Source: an uncultured Variovorax sp. (GTDB lineage Bacteria; Pseudomonadota; Gammaproteobacteria; Burkholderiales; Burkholderiaceae_C). Taken from it: 12,578 bases of DNA. Both the position numbers and the translations under genes were made by a program. Below, one piece after another: positions 1 through 6,204 of the stretch. Location of the stretch: the NCBI GenBank assembly GCA_903872875.1, contig CAIQMJ010001143.1, forward strand, positions 1 to 12,578, given 5' to 3'. The notes under the pieces are model-generated. The model was not told the DNA's origin, ran no database searches, and saw only the letters and a program-made list of their open reading frames with translations. The stretch's first letter is position 1, and every line of letters starts with the position of its first letter.

Positions 1-439
1 CGGCCAGCACCTTCACGCCGCCCGGGCGGAAGTTGTCGAACGAACGCTGCGCCGTGATGGCCAGCGCCTTCAGTCCGACGATGTCCTTGGGACGGCCGGG
101 CAGGTGGACTTCGCCGGCCGAGATCATGGTGGTCACGCCGCCGTGCATCATCGAATCGATCCAGCCGAGCTGGCTCTGGCGCGGCGTCCAGTCGCCGAAC
201 ACCGGATGCACGTGGCTGTCGATCAGGCCGGGCGCGACGCAGGTCTTGCGCGCGTCGACGACGGTCTTCGCGCCTTCGAGATCGCAGTCCTTCTCCTTGC
301 CGACCGCGACGATCAGGCCATCGTTGACGACGATGGTGTCGGCGTCCAGCACCGGCTTGTCGATGTCGCCCGAGAGCAGCAGACCTATGTTCTTGATGAC
401 GACTTTGCCGGACTTTCCGCCGGCGGCGATTTCTGCCAT
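1..439 (-). CDS. ena: Enamidase (amidohydrolase family), N-terminal part, runs off the window
   Basis: Enamidase hydrolyses 1,4,5,6-tetrahydro-6-oxonicotinate to 2-formylglutarate and ammonia, the ring-opening step of reductive nicotinate breakdown. The visible 146 residues read as the N-terminus of a metal-dependent amidohydrolase: a small beta domain, then VAPGLIDSHVHP with the metal-binding HxH at H76/H78. Segments SGDI (23-26), ADTIVVNDGLI (33-43), HGGVTTMISAG (99-109), GRPKD (115-119) and KALAIT (124-129) match what I remember of Eubacterium barkeri enamidase, a bifunctional Fe-Zn enzyme, unusually well. The start at 439 is supported by a GAGG (plus strand 447-450) 7 nt upstream, and by the homologous N-terminus beginning shortly before KVVIKNIG. 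It overlaps the end of the TetR gene by 55 bp in another frame. The C-terminal two thirds, with the remaining metal ligands, lies outside the window. Another amidohydrolase specificity is possible but unlikely given hnr nearby. Confidence 0.92.
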   Translation of the reverse strand, partial: MAEIAAGGKSGKVVIKNIGLLLSGDIDKPVLDADTIVVNDGLIVAVGKEKDCDLEGAKTVVDARKTCVAPGLIDSHVHPVFGDWTPRQSQLGWIDSMMHGGVTTMISAGEVHLPGRPKDIVGLKALAITAQRSFDNFRPGGVKVLA

Positions 440-1149
440 GTGGGGGCCTCGTTGGTGGGGGATGTTTGTTCTTGGGAATCGTCCGCGCGCACGGTGCGCA
501 GCACGGTCTCGATCACGAAATCTTCCCAGTGTGCCACCGACTCGGCGTTCTCCAGCGGCTCGCCGAGGAAGGCCGTCAGTGTGTGGCGGTTGGATGTGTA
601 GAAGTAGCCGGTCGCGGTGATCAGCAGGTACACGTCGCGCGGTGCGAGGTCGCTGCGGAACAGGCCCTGCGCGGCGCCTGCGGCGATCAGCTCGCGCACG
701 ATGGCGATCGCACGCGACGAGTATTCGCTCGCGCGCAGCGACTTCGCGATGTGCCGGCCCTTGTGCAGGTTCTCGGTGTTGAGCAGCGTGACGAATTCCG
801 GGTTGCGCCGGTAGTAGCCGAGTACGAAGCGGATCACCGCCGTCAGCGCCTCGACCGGTCGCGTCGTGTCGAGTTCGAGCGCCGCCTCGGCCTCGTCCAT
901 GCGGCGATAGATGCCTTCGAGCACCGCGATGAACAGGCCTTCCTTGCTGCCGAAGTAGTAGTAGATCATCCGGTCGTACGACTTGGCGGCCTTCGAGATC
1001 TTCTCGACGCTGCCGCCGTCGTAGCCGTACTTGGCGAACACCTTGGTCGCCGCGCGCAGGATGTTGTCGCGCGTGGCCTGCGCCGCGGCCTCGCGCACGC
1101 CGGTGCGGCGGGTCGCAGGCTTGAGCGCAGCGCGGCGGGCAGTCGCCAT
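385..1149 (-). CDS. TetR/AcrR-family transcriptional regulator
   Basis: A 254-residue DNA-binding regulator, probably controlling this nicotinate locus in response to a pathway intermediate. The N-terminal helix-turn-helix spans about residues 24-70: helix 1 TRDNILRAATKVFAKYGYD, a glycine/serine turn, and the recognition-helix end MIYYYFGSKEGLF (61-73), typical of TetR proteins. The rest is helical and ligand-binding in this family. The last about 35 residues are Ser/Pro/Glu-rich and probably disordered, and the final 18 codons overlap the enamidase gene in another frame. Its ATG immediately follows the TAA stop of the ferredoxin reductase (TAAATG on the minus strand), suggesting translational coupling. 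No strong Shine-Dalgarno is visible. The likely operator is the inverted repeat in the divergent region at 2048-2071. The effector and whether it represses or activates cannot be read from sequence. It is not the MarR-type NicR of Pseudomonas nicotinate clusters. Confidence 0.95.
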   Translation of the reverse strand: MATARRAALKPATRRTGVREAAAQATRDNILRAATKVFAKYGYDGGSVEKISKAAKSYDRMIYYYFGSKEGLFIAVLEGIYRRMDEAEAALELDTTRPVEALTAVIRFVLGYYRRNPEFVTLLNTENLHKGRHIAKSLRASEYSSRAIAIVRELIAAGAAQGLFRSDLAPRDVYLLITATGYFYTSNRHTLTAFLGEPLENAESVAHWEDFVIETVLRTVRADDSQEQTSPTNEAPTWQKSPPAESPAKSSSRT

Positions 1150-1923
1150 TTACTTTTCGGCGAAGGCGCGTTCGACGACGAAATCGCCAGGGGTGGACGT
1201 GTTGCCTTCCTTGAAGCCACGCGCCTCCAGCATGTGCTTCAGGTCGACCAGCATGCCCGGGCTGCCGCACAGCATCACGCGGTCTTCGGCGGCGTTGATC
1301 GGCGGCAGGCCGAGGTCGTCGGTGAGCTTGTTGCTCTCGACCAGTTCGGTGATGCGGCCCATGTTGCGGAATTCCTCGCGCGTCACCGTCGGGTAGTAGA
1401 GCAGTTGCTTCTCGATCAGCTCGCCCAGGAATTCATGCTTGGGCAGATGGTCGGTCACGAGGTCGTGGTACGCCAGTTCGTCGATCTGCCGCACGCCGTG
1501 CACCAGGATGACCTTCTCGAACTTCTCGTAGGTCTCCGGGTCGCGGATGATGCTCATGAAGGGGGCCAGGCCGGTGCCGGTGCCGAACAGGTACAGGCGC
1601 TTGCCCGGCAGCGTGTAGTCGATCAGCAGCGTGCCGGTGGGCTTGCGGCCCACGATGATCTTGTCGCCGACCTGGATGTGCTGCAGGCGTGACGTCAGCG
1701 GGCCTTCGTCGACCTTGATGCTCAGGAACTCGAGGTATTCCTCGTAGTTGGCGCTGGCGATGCTGTACGCGCGCAGCAGCGGCTTGTCGTTGACGCGCAG
1801 GCCGATCATCGTGAAGTGGCCGTTCGAGAAACGCAGCGACGGGTCGCGCGTGGTCGTGAACGTGAACAGGCGGTCGGTCCAGTGGTGGACGGAGAGAACG
1901 GTTTCTTCGTTGAAGGCACTCAT
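1150..1923 (-). CDS. fpr: Ferredoxin-NADP(+) reductase, bacterial Fpr type
   Basis: A 257-residue cytoplasmic FAD enzyme that exchanges electrons between NADPH and ferredoxin or flavodoxin. Family marks are clear: FAD-binding RAYSIAS (51-57), GPLTS (74-78), the pyridine-nucleotide motif GTGTGLAPF (114-122), VMLCGSPGM (216-224), and the C-terminal FVVERAFAEK ending characteristic of bacterial (subclass I) Fpr proteins. Length is normal for the family. Placement beside a regulator and enamidase, and divergent from 6-hydroxynicotinate reductase, suggests a dedicated supply of reducing power. The E. barkeri reductase is known to take electrons from reduced ferredoxin, and an aerobe would need an NADPH-driven route. 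No ferredoxin gene is present in the window, so the carrier must be encoded elsewhere or the flavoproteins interact directly (inference). No good Shine-Dalgarno is visible before the 1923 start, but the N-terminus is complete relative to the family. Confidence 0.95.
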   Translation of the reverse strand: MSAFNEETVLSVHHWTDRLFTFTTTRDPSLRFSNGHFTMIGLRVNDKPLLRAYSIASANYEEYLEFLSIKVDEGPLTSRLQHIQVGDKIIVGRKPTGTLLIDYTLPGKRLYLFGTGTGLAPFMSIIRDPETYEKFEKVILVHGVRQIDELAYHDLVTDHLPKHEFLGELIEKQLLYYPTVTREEFRNMGRITELVESNKLTDDLGLPPINAAEDRVMLCGSPGMLVDLKHMLEARGFKEGNTSTPGDFVVERAFAEK

Positions 1924-2047
1924 ACGGATATCTGCGTTGGTTCAGTGGACGGGCTCGCGGCGCCCCGTGGCTTCGCGGTCGGACGTGATTCTGGCTCTTG
2001 CCGTGCCGCCCCGGTGGAAACGCCCGTTGCTTGCTGGCACTGCATTT

Positions 2048-2071
2048 GCTACATTGATTTTTGAATGTAGC
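2048..2071. promoter_or_regulatory. Perfect inverted repeat, candidate TetR operator
   Basis: Arms GCTACATT (2048-2055) and AATGTAGC (2064-2071) are exact reverse complements around an 8-bp AT-rich spacer. It lies in an AT-rich patch within the 248-bp divergent region between the reductase gene (leftward) and hnr (rightward), in otherwise GC-rich DNA. Symmetry and size suit a TetR-family dimer. A further GCTACA half-site sits at 2098-2103. I could not assign convincing -35/-10 elements on either strand. Binding by the adjacent TetR protein is inferred from position only. Confidence 0.6.
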
Positions 2072-2171
2072 GTTTACAACATGAAAGTGGAGTGAATGCT
2101 ACACAAACGACCGGCCCATCACAAGCAGCTTTCGGGCCTGCCGGCACAGTCAAACCACGAGATTTTCCGCG

Positions 2172-3815
2172 ATGACCGAACACACCAAGACAGACGGATT
2201 GCCGGGCATGGACGTGCCCGTGCTGCCAGCGGCCGCACAGGGCAGGGCGCCGCTGCGCAACGAGCGCATGAGCACGGCCAAGGTCGAGTGCAATGCCTGC
2301 CCGGTGCTGTGCCAGATCTCCGATGGACGCACCGGCGCCTGCGACCGCTACGCCAACCGCGACGGCGTGCTGGTGCGGGTCGATCCGGTCGTGCTGCTGC
2401 GCCGCGCGGTCGCGAGCGAGGCGCCCGCTTTGGTGCCATTTGCCCGTTCTGCTGGCATGGCTGGCGTCGAGGCACCGGAAGAGGGCGTGGCCGCCGGAGC
2501 TGCGGCCGCCGATCCGGACTGGAATGGCGACCTGCTGCATGCCGACGAGGTGTTCGTCACCGGCGTGGGCTCGTCCACCACCTACCCCGACTACAAGCCG
2601 GCGCCCTTCATCGTGGCCTCGAAGGCCCGTGGCGTCGACATGGTCACGGTCGTCACCGAAGGCATCTTCAGCTACTGCAGCTTCAAGGTGAAGATCGACA
2701 CCGACCGCTTCCTCGGCGCCGAGCAGGCCAATGTGCGCTACCGCGGCGAGGTCGTGGGCCATGTCACCACCGCGGAGTACGGGTCGCAGATGCTGTCGCT
2801 CGGCGGCGTTCACCACCTCACCGGCGGCAGCAAGAAGGAAGGCCGCATGACGGCCGAGATGATGCAGCTGCTGGGCAACAAGAAGCCGGTCGAATGCGTG
2901 ATCGATGGCGGTTCGAGCCTGGTCATCCAGGCCGGCAAGGCGCCCATCGTCAACGGGGTCGAGGAGCAGCGCATGCGCGTGGGCTGCGGCTCCGCGGCGG
3001 TCGGCATCTTCGCGCGCCAGTTCGCCGGCGTGGCCGACGAGGTGGTGGTGGTCGATGACCACATCACCGGCGTGCTCACCGAGCACCAGGCCGGCCGCTG
3101 CCTCGACATGCCGACTTCGGGCATCCAGATGCGTGGCCGCAAGTCGACGCCGGGCCGCTACTTCCAGGTGGCCAACCCCGGCAACGGCTGGGGCGGCACC
3201 GACATCGCCGACCCCCTGACGATCATCGAGAGCTGGGAAGAGGGCGTCGCCAAGCCGGGCCTGCGCCTGCTGATGACATCGACCACCGGCGAGCATGCGC
3301 AGTGGTACGTGCTCGACGACGCGCTGCAGCCGGTCGAACAGCCGATGCCCGACGCGGTGCGCCGCATCGTCGAGCGCATCGGCGAGAACTGCGAACCGTC
3401 GCTGTGCACCGTGCTGTTCCTGTGCGGTGCCGGCGGCAGCCTGCGTGCCGGCGTGAGCGAGAACCCGGTACTGCTGACGCGCGCCATCAAGCAGGCGCTG
3501 GTCAACGTGACCTGCGGCGGTGCGCCCGCTTATGTGTGGCCGGGTGGCGGCATCACGGTGATGGTCGACGTCATGCGCATGCCCGACAACAGTTTCGGCA
3601 CGGTGCCCACGCCGGCCATCGTGGCGCCGATCGAGTTCAGCATGCGGCTCGAAGACTATGCCGCGCTCGGCGGCCACATGGAACACGTGTTCCCGCTCGA
3701 ACAGGCGTTGGCGCGCGGTGCCTGGCAGGACGACGGTGCGCCGCAGGCGCGCCAGTGGCTGGCGATCGATCCGGCCAATCCGTGGCCCCTCGGCCAGCCA
3801 CCGATGCTCGGCTGA
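2172..3815 (+). CDS. hnr: 6-hydroxynicotinate reductase (iron-sulfur flavoprotein)
   Basis: Reduces 6-hydroxynicotinate to 1,4,5,6-tetrahydro-6-oxonicotinate, dearomatising the pyridine ring with low-potential electrons. The 547-residue product starts with a cysteine cluster C40-x2-C43-x3-C47-x9-C57, consistent with an Fe-S site. Eight more cysteines follow (169, 242, 272, 310, 407, 412, 418, 448), including GCGS and TCGG contexts. The E. barkeri enzyme was reported to carry a covalently bound flavin, one [2Fe-2S] and two [4Fe-4S] clusters, so cysteine richness fits. Residues about 81-115 form an Ala-rich, probably variable linker. I recognise the family by whole-protein appearance (GGVHHLTGGSKKEGRMT at 211-227, VWPGGGITVMVDVMRMPDNS at 455-474) and by the adjacent enamidase. 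Only a weak Shine-Dalgarno (ACGAG, 10 nt upstream) precedes the start. It is the first gene of the rightward block and probably controlled from the divergent region. Confidence 0.9.
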   Translation: MTEHTKTDGLPGMDVPVLPAAAQGRAPLRNERMSTAKVECNACPVLCQISDGRTGACDRYANRDGVLVRVDPVVLLRRAVASEAPALVPFARSAGMAGVEAPEEGVAAGAAAADPDWNGDLLHADEVFVTGVGSSTTYPDYKPAPFIVASKARGVDMVTVVTEGIFSYCSFKVKIDTDRFLGAEQANVRYRGEVVGHVTTAEYGSQMLSLGGVHHLTGGSKKEGRMTAEMMQLLGNKKPVECVIDGGSSLVIQAGKAPIVNGVEEQRMRVGCGSAAVGIFARQFAGVADEVVVVDDHITGVLTEHQAGRCLDMPTSGIQMRGRKSTPGRYFQVANPGNGWGGTDIADPLTIIESWEEGVAKPGLRLLMTSTTGEHAQWYVLDDALQPVEQPMPDAVRRIVERIGENCEPSLCTVLFLCGAGGSLRAGVSENPVLLTRAIKQALVNVTCGGAPAYVWPGGGITVMVDVMRMPDNSFGTVPTPAIVAPIEFSMRLEDYAALGGHMEHVFPLEQALARGAWQDDGAPQARQWLAIDPANPWPLGQPPMLG

Positions 3816-3826
3816 GATGAAGCTCG

Positions 3827-3910
3827 CCCCCAGGCTGCGCGCACTGCGTGTCGCTCCGCCAACCCACTGCCGGGGGCAACACCAGCGGCCCGGCGAAGCC
3901 GGTTCCGCGG
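3827..3910. repeat. Dispersed intergenic repeat, copy A (between hnr and the UPF0280 gene)
   Basis: This 84-bp stretch shares its order and most bases with copy B at 10085-10160: CCCCCAGGCTGCGC, then CGCTCCGCCAACCC, then GGGGGCAAC, CCAGCGGCCCGGC and AGCCGGTTCCGCGG. It differs mainly by an 11-bp insertion at 3841-3851. Potential hairpins are C-rich against GGGGG around 3862-3876 and CCGGC-GAA-GCCGG near its right end. The loop sequence differs from copy B while the stem is kept, as expected if folding matters. It fills half of the 164-bp gap, the largest within the rightward block. Confidence 0.85.
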
Positions 3911-3966
3911 TGTTCCTGGCATTCGGCGGTGCCTGTTTCGTGCGCCGTGCGTTGCATTGCGGCGCC

Positions 3967-3972
3967 GGAGGG
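3967..3972 (+). promoter_or_regulatory. Shine-Dalgarno deciding the UPF0280 start
   Basis: GGAGGG, 7 nt before the ATG at 3980. It fixes the start there rather than at the in-frame ATG at 3848, which lies inside the dispersed repeat and would add 44 repeat-encoded residues. Confidence 0.8.
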
Positions 3973-3979
3973 CTCTGAG

Positions 3980-4897
3980 ATGCCGGCCGAGCGCATCCAG
4001 CTCGACGGCGGCCGCTGGCATTTCAGCCACGGCCCGATCGACATCGTGGCCCAGGCCGAGGGCGATGCCGCGGCCGTTGGCGCGTCGCACGAAGCGGCAT
4101 GGCAGCGATTCATTCCGCTGCTCGACGAACTCGTGGCCGAGCTGGCGCAACTGCGGCAGCCGGTCGGTGCGGCGCACACCCTGCGCGGCCCGGTGGCGCA
4201 ACGGATGTGGGCGGCCTGCGCACCTTTTCGTGCGAGTTTCATCACGCCGATGGCGGCGGTGGCCGGCGCGGTCGCGCAGGAACTCATCGCGTGCTATCAG
4301 CGGCCTGGCGTCACGCGCGCCTGGCTCAACAACGGCGGCGACATCGCGCTGCATCTCGCGCCCGATGCGTCGGTGCGCGTCGGAGTGTTCGCCGACCTGG
4401 CGCGCTTCGACCCGCGCGACCGTGGCGACCTGCCGCTCGACGGCGCCTTCGAGTTGACTGCCGACCAGCCGGTGCGTGGCGTCGCGACCAGCGGCTGGCG
4501 CGGCCGCAGTTTTTCACTCGGCATCGCCGACAGCGTGACGGTGCTCGCCGCCACCGCGGCGCAGGCCGATGCCGCGGCGACCGTCATCGCGAACGCGGTC
4601 GACGTCGACGACGCCGGCATCACGCGACGACCCGCGAACGAATGCAAGGACCAGAGCGACCTGGGCGCCATCCCGGTCACGGTGGACGTCGCGCCGCTCG
4701 CGTCGGCGCAGGTACGGCGTGCGCTGGACGCAGGCGCCGAGCGCGCGGCCGCGTTGCAGCGCGAAGGCCTGATCTGGTCGGCCGTGCTGGCCTGCCAGGG
4801 GCAGTGGCGCATCGTCGACCCTTTATGCTCCAGCCCTGCCGCAGATCCGGCGCTCCCGGGTCGACCGGCGCATGCAGTTGGTTCAGTATTTGCTTAA
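3980..4897 (+). CDS. UPF0280 family protein, ApbE (flavin transferase) superfamily
   Basis: A 305-residue protein of the UPF0280 family, related to ApbE, the FAD:protein FMN transferase that attaches FMN covalently to target proteins. Visible ApbE-like features in order: PMAAVAGAVA (90-99), NNGGD (117-121), ATSGWRGRS (169-177), ADSVTV (183-188) and AQADAAAT (194-201), the last two resembling the ApbE nucleotide/metal-binding end. No signal peptide is visible, unlike many periplasmic ApbE proteins, so it should act in the cytoplasm, where the reductase resides. Its function is formally unknown. Because the Eubacterium 6-hydroxynicotinate reductase has a covalent flavin and this gene directly follows hnr, I infer a role in flavinylating that enzyme. 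A good Shine-Dalgarno precedes the start. The stop codon overlaps an upstream ATG (4897) of the next gene, suggesting coupling. The tail after about residue 284 looks non-conserved. Confidence 0.87.
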   Translation: MPAERIQLDGGRWHFSHGPIDIVAQAEGDAAAVGASHEAAWQRFIPLLDELVAELAQLRQPVGAAHTLRGPVAQRMWAACAPFRASFITPMAAVAGAVAQELIACYQRPGVTRAWLNNGGDIALHLAPDASVRVGVFADLARFDPRDRGDLPLDGAFELTADQPVRGVATSGWRGRSFSLGIADSVTVLAATAAQADAAATVIANAVDVDDAGITRRPANECKDQSDLGAIPVTVDVAPLASAQVRRALDAGAERAAALQREGLIWSAVLACQGQWRIVDPLCSSPAADPALPGRPAHAVGSVFA

Positions 4898-4905
4898 TGA
4901 AAAGC

Positions 4906-4909
4906 AAGG
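4906..4909 (+). promoter_or_regulatory. Shine-Dalgarno deciding the first PF06684 start
   Basis: AAGG, 8 nt before ATG 4918. It favours that start over the ATG at 4897, which overlaps the preceding stop codon and has no obvious ribosome site of its own. The difference is seven residues (MKSKAIP). Confidence 0.55.
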
Positions 4910-4917
4910 CAATTCCC

Positions 4918-5559
4918 ATGATCGATATCCGTCGTGTCTTCACCCATGTCGAGCACATCCACCACGAGTTCGGCCCGCGCGCCGCAACGCCGCTGGTGCG
5001 TGGTGCCGTCGGCGTGGTGCTGACCAATCCCTATGCGGGCCGCTATGAGCCCGACATCCTTCCCATGATGAAACTGCTCGATCCGGTCGGTGTCGACATG
5101 GCGCACCGCCTGCGGGCTGCCATGGACGTGCCGGTCGAGCAGATCGCCACCTACGGCAAGGGTGCCATCGTCGGTGCGGCCGGCGAGCTCGAACATGGCG
5201 CGCTGTGGCATGTGCCCGGCGGCTATGCGATGCGCGAGCTGCTCGGCTGGAAGGGCGACCGCGATGCCTACCGGCAGGGCAAGGCCGAGGACAAGACCGG
5301 CCAGCCCGGCAACGCGCTGTCGATCGTGCCGTCGACCAAGAAGGTCGGCCCTCCGGGTGCGGCGCTGGACGTGCCGCTGACCAACATCAACGCGAGCTAC
5401 GTGCGCGGCCAGTTCGATGCGATCGAGGTCCGCGTGCCGGGCGCGCCGGCCTCGGACGAGATCGTGTTCATCCTCGCGATGAGCACCGGCTACCGCGTGC
5501 ACGACCGCGTGGGCGGCCTGCGCGCGGAAGACATCAGCAAGTGGGACGGCCTCCGCTGA
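4918..5559 (+). CDS. PF06684 'amino acid synthesis' family protein, paralogue 1
   Basis: A 213-residue member of the PF06684 family (formerly DUF1185). Published structures of two members show a variant of the Bacillus chorismate mutase-like fold, and the family name is a guess rather than a demonstrated function. Motifs shared with the next gene: NPYAGRY (37-43), YGKGAIVG (79-86), GELEH (89-93), VPSTKKVGPPGAALDVPL (137-154), SYVRGQFDAIEVRV (160-173), and a C-terminal WDGLR. Relative to its neighbour it carries an insertion of about 25 residues (about 109-133, Lys/Asp/Gln-rich). No signal peptide or membrane segment is visible. Position between the flavin-transferase-like gene and the importer implies a cytoplasmic role in the nicotinate pathway, possibly on a ring-reduced or ring-opened intermediate. 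That is inference. Confidence 0.9.
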   Translation: MIDIRRVFTHVEHIHHEFGPRAATPLVRGAVGVVLTNPYAGRYEPDILPMMKLLDPVGVDMAHRLRAAMDVPVEQIATYGKGAIVGAAGELEHGALWHVPGGYAMRELLGWKGDRDAYRQGKAEDKTGQPGNALSIVPSTKKVGPPGAALDVPLTNINASYVRGQFDAIEVRVPGAPASDEIVFILAMSTGYRVHDRVGGLRAEDISKWDGLR

Positions 5560-5581
5560 GCCACGAAGACAAGGAACAAAC

Positions 5582-6166
5582 ATGACCGCCAACATCCGCA
5601 AACTCATCGTGCAAGTCGACGAAGTCCGCAAGGAAATGGGCCAGACCATCGACCCGCCGACGCGCCGTGCCGTCGCCATCGCGGTGATCGAGAACCCGTA
5701 TGCCGGCCGCTACAGCGAGAACCTCGACGAGCTGATCGCCATCGGCGAAGAACTGGGCGCGCTGCTGGGCCAGAAGGCCGTCGCCGCCCTCGGCATCGCG
5801 CCGGGCGAAGCGCAGAGCTACGGCAAGGCCGCGATCGTCGGCGAGTCGGGCGAGCTCGAACATGCCGCCGCGATCCTGCATCCGAAGCTTGGCGCGCCGT
5901 TGCGCGCGGCGGTCGAGAAGGGCGCCGCGCTGGTGCCTTCGGCCAAGAAGCGCGGCACGCTCGGCACCGCGATCGACGTGCCGCTCGGCCACAAGGACGC
6001 CGCCTTCGTGCGCAGCCATTTCGATGCGATGGAAGCCCGCGTGTCCGACGCGCCGCGTGCCGGCGAGATCGTCGTGGCCGTCGCCGTGACCGACAGCGGC
6101 CGTCCGCTGCCGCGCATCGGCGGCCTGAAGGTTTCCGAGATTCAAGGCCTCGACGGCCTGCGTTGA
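5582..6166 (+). CDS. PF06684 'amino acid synthesis' family protein, paralogue 2
   Basis: A 194-residue protein clearly homologous to the preceding gene: NPYAGRY (38-44), SYGKAAIVG (79-87), GELEH (90-94), VPSAKKRGTLGTAIDVPL (118-135), FVRSHFDAMEARV (142-154), and a C-terminal LDGLR. It lacks the 25-residue insertion of paralogue 1, so the two are diverged tandem duplicates rather than a recent copy. An AAGGA 6 nt before the start (5571-5575) and a 22-bp gap indicate joint expression. The two could form a hetero-oligomer with distinct active and structural subunits, or act on successive intermediates. Neither can be settled from sequence. No export signal is visible. Confidence 0.9.
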   Translation: MTANIRKLIVQVDEVRKEMGQTIDPPTRRAVAIAVIENPYAGRYSENLDELIAIGEELGALLGQKAVAALGIAPGEAQSYGKAAIVGESGELEHAAAILHPKLGAPLRAAVEKGAALVPSAKKRGTLGTAIDVPLGHKDAAFVRSHFDAMEARVSDAPRAGEIVVAVAVTDSGRPLPRIGGLKVSEIQGLDGLR

Positions 6167-6191
6167 TTTCCCCCCTTTTTTTCCGACCACC

Positions 6192-6197
6192 AAGGAG
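6192..6197 (+). promoter_or_regulatory. Shine-Dalgarno deciding the binding-protein start
   Basis: AAGGAG, 7 nt before ATG 6205. It selects this start over the in-frame ATG at 6163, which overlaps the end of the previous gene and would put 14 extra residues before the signal peptide. Confidence 0.85.
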
Positions 6198-6204
6198 CTT
6201 CTCG

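Noticed and set aside
466..1692. A 408-codon plus-strand open frame opposite the TetR and reductase genes
   Set aside because: It spans two well-supported genes antisense and has no recognisable domain.
2044..2089. Possible sigma70 -35/-10 pairs around the inverted repeat, on either strand
   Set aside because: Candidate hexamers (for example TTGATT, TTGTAA) have no acceptable -10 partner at 16-18 bp, so no promoter is called.
2049..3686. A 545-codon minus-strand open frame opposite hnr
   Set aside because: Composition (Ala/Arg/His/Asp-rich) and lack of any motif mark it as a shadow of the hnr coding sequence. It also runs into the divergent control region.
3848..3979. N-terminal extension of the UPF0280 protein from an upstream in-frame ATG
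   Set aside because: The extension is translated repeat sequence, lacks family similarity, and a strong Shine-Dalgarno marks the ATG at 3980.
6146..6182. GGCC/GGCC stem followed by a run of seven Ts after the second PF06684 gene, resembling a terminator
   Set aside because: The short stem lies inside coding sequence and is about 16 nt from the T-run, too far for an intrinsic terminator. The next gene's Shine-Dalgarno follows directly.
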